Shown here: piece by piece, positions 61,762-64,000 of the stretch
How positions within the stretch are numbered: position 1 is the first letter of the stretch
Layout: the number at the start of each line of letters is the position of its first letter
Source of the DNA: an uncultured Clostridia bacterium
Lineage (GTDB): Bacteria > Bacillota > Clostridia > TANB77 > CAG-508
DNA length: 64,000 bases
Assembly (NCBI GenBank): GCA_934130285.1
Contig: CAKOXT010000004.1
Coordinates: 62,001 to 126,000, forward strand
Direction: 5' to 3'
Position numbers and translations under genes: made by a program
Notes under the pieces: model-generated
What the model was told of the DNA's origin: nothing
Seen by the model: only the letters and a program-made list of their open reading frames with translations
The model's database searches: none

Positions 61762-63087
61762 TTGTTTAAAACTATTAAAAATGCTTTTAAAACACCAGAA
61801 GTTAGAAAGAAAATATTTTTAACATTATTATTAATAGTAGTTTTTAGATTAGGATGCTACATCGTAGTTCCTGGAGTTGATTCAGCCCAATTAGCTGAAC
61901 AACTTTCTAAATCTACTAATACACTAGCAGGGCTAGTAAATACAATTTCCGGAGGAGCTTTTTCAAGATTATCAATTTTTGCTATGTCAATAACACCATA
62001 TATTACATCATCAATTATTATACAGTTATTAGCAATGATAATTCCTGCTTTAGAAAAATTAACTAAAGAAGGTGGAGAAGAAGGAAGAAAGAAAGTAAAC
62101 TTCTATACAAAAGTTTTAACATTAGTTTTAGCTTGCGTTGAAGCTACTGGAATTTATATTTCTTATTCAAAAAGCTATCCAGACATTATGTTTAACCCAG
62201 GTTTAAGAACTGCTTTAATATTTGTTCTTTCTTTAGTAACAGGAACATCAATATTAATGTGGTTAGGAGACCAAATTACAAACAAAGGTATTGGTAATGG
62301 AATATCTATGTTAATATTTGTAGGTATAGTATCTGGTTTACCATCAGCTGCTGTACAAGTATTTAACTTGGCATTCAAACCATTTACAACAGCCAACTTC
62401 TTAATAGCATTAGCTATTATAATTGGTGCAATTTTATTAATTGCAGCTGTTGTATTTGTTCAAGAAGCAGAACGTAAAATACCGGTTCAATATGCTAAAA
62501 AAGTTGTTGGAAGAAAAATGTATGGAGGACAAAACACTCATATACCAATGAAGCTTGTTATGGCAGGTGTTATGCCAATAATCTTTGCTTCATCATTCAT
62601 GACATTTCCAGCAATGTTAATACAAATATTCTCACCATCATCAATTGGTAAATCAGGATTCTTAGGTGGTCTATACCAATTCTCAATAGCAACATCAACA
62701 TCACAAGGTGTTGGAATTGGATTTGTTATAGCAAATGCAATAGTATACTTACTATTAATAGTAGGATTCACATACTTCTACACATATGCTACATTTAATC
62801 CAGCAGAAGTTGCTAATACAATAAAGAAAAATGGTGGATTCGTACCAGGAATTAGAGCTGGTAAACCAACAAGTGATTATATAGGATCAGTATTAAGTAA
62901 ATTAACTTTATTTGGTGGTTTCTTCTTAAGCGTTATAGCTGTTATACCTATGTTTATGAGATTTACATCTTTAAACTTAGCATTTGGAGGAACTGCAATA
63001 CTAATCGTAGTAGGTGTTGCATTAGAGACTGTGCAACAACTTGAATCACAATTATTGGTTAGACACTATAAAGGATTTTTAGAGTAA
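61762..63087 (+). CDS. secY: Preprotein translocase subunit SecY
   Basis: SecY is the channel of the Sec translocon. The 441-residue protein has ten membrane helices, the first near residues 19-39 (FLTLLLIVVFRLGCYIVVPG). It has the plug and lateral-gate elements SGGAFSRLSIFAMSITPYIT and the cytoplasmic loop ERKIPVQYAKKVVG. The TTG start has AGAGGTGG 6 nt upstream; coupling to rplO is tight. Confidence 0.97.
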   Translation: MFKTIKNAFKTPEVRKKIFLTLLLIVVFRLGCYIVVPGVDSAQLAEQLSKSTNTLAGLVNTISGGAFSRLSIFAMSITPYITSSIIIQLLAMIIPALEKLTKEGGEEGRKKVNFYTKVLTLVLACVEATGIYISYSKSYPDIMFNPGLRTALIFVLSLVTGTSILMWLGDQITNKGIGNGISMLIFVGIVSGLPSAAVQVFNLAFKPFTTANFLIALAIIIGAILLIAAVVFVQEAERKIPVQYAKKVVGRKMYGGQNTHIPMKLVMAGVMPIIFASSFMTFPAMLIQIFSPSSIGKSGFLGGLYQFSIATSTSQGVGIGFVIANAIVYLLLIVGFTYFYTYATFNPAEVANTIKKNGGFVPGIRAGKPTSDYIGSVLSKLTLFGGFFLSVIAVIPMFMRFTSLNLAFGGTAILIVVGVALETVQQLESQLLVRHYKGFLE

Positions 63088-63097
63088 TAAAATATAA

Positions 63098-63128
63098 CAA
63101 TAGGGTGCCTATTCAAGGCATCCTATTG
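63098..63128 (+). terminator. Hairpin between secY and adk
   Basis: CAATAGGGTGCC pairs with GGCATCCTATTG around a 7-nt loop, without a proper T-run. A second, AT-rich inverted repeat (TTATTTTCTAA / TTAGAAAATAA, 63142-63181) follows, so adk may have its own control or reduced expression. Confidence 0.55.
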
Positions 63129-63204
63129 ATATGTAAATATATTATTTTCTAAGCATTAAAATGTTAGTGTTTAGAAAATAACATATAGAAAGGAAGTTTG
63201 TATT

Positions 63205-63861
63205 ATGGTAATTATAATGTTAGGAGCTCCTGGAACAGGAAAAGGAACAGTATCAGCAATATTAAAAGAAGGATTAAATATTGCTCACGTATCAAGTGGA
63301 GATATTTTCAGAAAATACAGCAGTGAAGATAGTGAATTAGGAAGAGAAATCAATTCATACATTAAAAATGGAAATCTAGTACCAGATGAATTAACAATAA
63401 AGATGATTGGTGAAAGATTAAAAGAAAAAGATGTTGAAAATGGTGTAATACTAGATGGATTCCCAAGAACAGAAGCACAAGCAGTTGCTTTAGACAAACT
63501 ATTAGCTGAAGAAGGTAAAAAAGTAGATTTAGTAGTAGATTTAGATTCACCTAAAGAGGAAATATTAGATAGAATTGTTACAAGAAGAATTTGCCCAGAT
63601 TGTAAAGCAGTATACAATACAAAATTAAACAAACCAAAAGTTGAAGGTATATGCGATAATTGTGGAGCAACATTATATCAAAGAGAAGATGATACAGTAG
63701 AAAAAGTTGAAAACAGAATAGAAGTTTATAGAACATCTACAAAACCATTAGAAGATTATTATGAAAAAGCAAATAAATTATTTAAAATAGAAGTTACAGA
63801 AAAAACTGGAACAATGGCAAAAGAAGCAGCTGAAAAAGTTATGGAAGAGATAAACAAATAG
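63205..63861 (+). CDS. adk: Adenylate kinase, zinc-binding form
   Basis: Adk converts ATP and AMP to two ADP. The 218-residue protein has the P-loop GAPGTGKGT, the AMP-binding DGFPRTEAQA, and a long LID with CPDC and CDNC, a four-cysteine zinc site. GAAAGGAAG precedes the ATG. The order secY-adk-map is the normal spc operon tail. Confidence 0.98.
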   Translation: MVIIMLGAPGTGKGTVSAILKEGLNIAHVSSGDIFRKYSSEDSELGREINSYIKNGNLVPDELTIKMIGERLKEKDVENGVILDGFPRTEAQAVALDKLLAEEGKKVDLVVDLDSPKEEILDRIVTRRICPDCKAVYNTKLNKPKVEGICDNCGATLYQREDDTVEKVENRIEVYRTSTKPLEDYYEKANKLFKIEVTEKTGTMAKEAAEKVMEEINK

Positions 63862-63875
63862 AAAGGAAATGAAAA

Positions 63876-64000
63876 GTGGTTACAATCAAGTCAAAAAGAG
63901 AAATTGAACAAATGAAAGAGGCTTGTAAATTAACAGCACAAGTTCATGAAGTACTTAAAGAAGCAATTAGACCAGGAATCTCAACATACGAACTTGATCA
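63876..64000 (+). CDS. map: Methionine aminopeptidase, 5' part only
   Basis: The gene is cut by the window end. From GTG 63876 (AAAGGA 8 nt upstream) it reads VTIKSKREIEQMKEACKLTA and GISTYELD, the N-terminus of a type I methionine aminopeptidase that removes the initiator Met. The gene order after adk supports this. The catalytic domain lies outside the window. Confidence 0.88.
   Translation, partial: MVTIKSKREIEQMKEACKLTAQVHEVLKEAIRPGISTYELD

Overview
The window is 64 kb of AT-rich DNA from a spore-forming, single-membrane Firmicute, most likely an uncultivated member of the Clostridia. The evidence is spoVG with a textbook sigma-H promoter, spoIVB, an alpha/beta-type small acid-soluble spore protein, a T-box in front of pheST, long-form HPF, zinc-type S14, and consensus sigma-A promoters. 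UGA is used as a stop. Most of the window is ordinary chromosome: era-yqzL-recO, hpf, murC, trmL, tmRNA, pheST, asnS, ruvA-rarA, rluD-rluB, feoAB, and finally the S10-spc ribosomal operon running through secY, adk and the start of map.

Layout. 1-6.6 kb: DUF3048 protein, era, yqzL-like, recO, two small membrane proteins, hpf, a gene of foreign composition, a SASP gene and a HAD phosphatase. 6.7-19.5 kb: a same-strand cluster that looks like a Tad/type IV pilus-like machine. It has a CpaB/SAF-like protein, two CpaE-like proteins with degraded P-loops, a CpaF-like ATPase, a protein that looks like TadB and TadC fused, six small proteins with an N-terminal membrane helix (four opening with a shared MENxxxA signature) and one 796-residue protein. 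19.6-24.7 kb: spoIVB, murC, spoVG, tRNA-Leu, trmL. 24.8-29 kb: tmRNA followed by accessory surface-type proteins. 29-37 kb: T-box-pheST, a second foreign-looking gene, asnS, ruvA, rarA. 37-51.6 kb: mixed housekeeping and unknown genes, including two half-length TauE/SafE genes and a two-OB SSB-like protein. 51.7-64 kb: ribosomal protein operon; rpmD (L30) is not at its usual place.

Most interesting observation. Three genes (the CpaF-like ATPase, ruvA and rluB) are split by a +1 frame change. At all three sites the zero-frame codon is CGG, and skipping its C lets a glycine codon (GGA, GGA, GGT) continue the conserved protein at normal length. Reading the other genes by eye, I found no other in-frame CGG codon in any gene of native composition; the only other one is codon 3 of the foreign-looking gene at 4532-5137. 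This is what would be expected if CGG is an almost unassigned codon that triggers +1 frameshifting. A systematic extra-C sequencing or assembly error before GG is the main alternative. All calls come from reading the sequence; no database search was possible.
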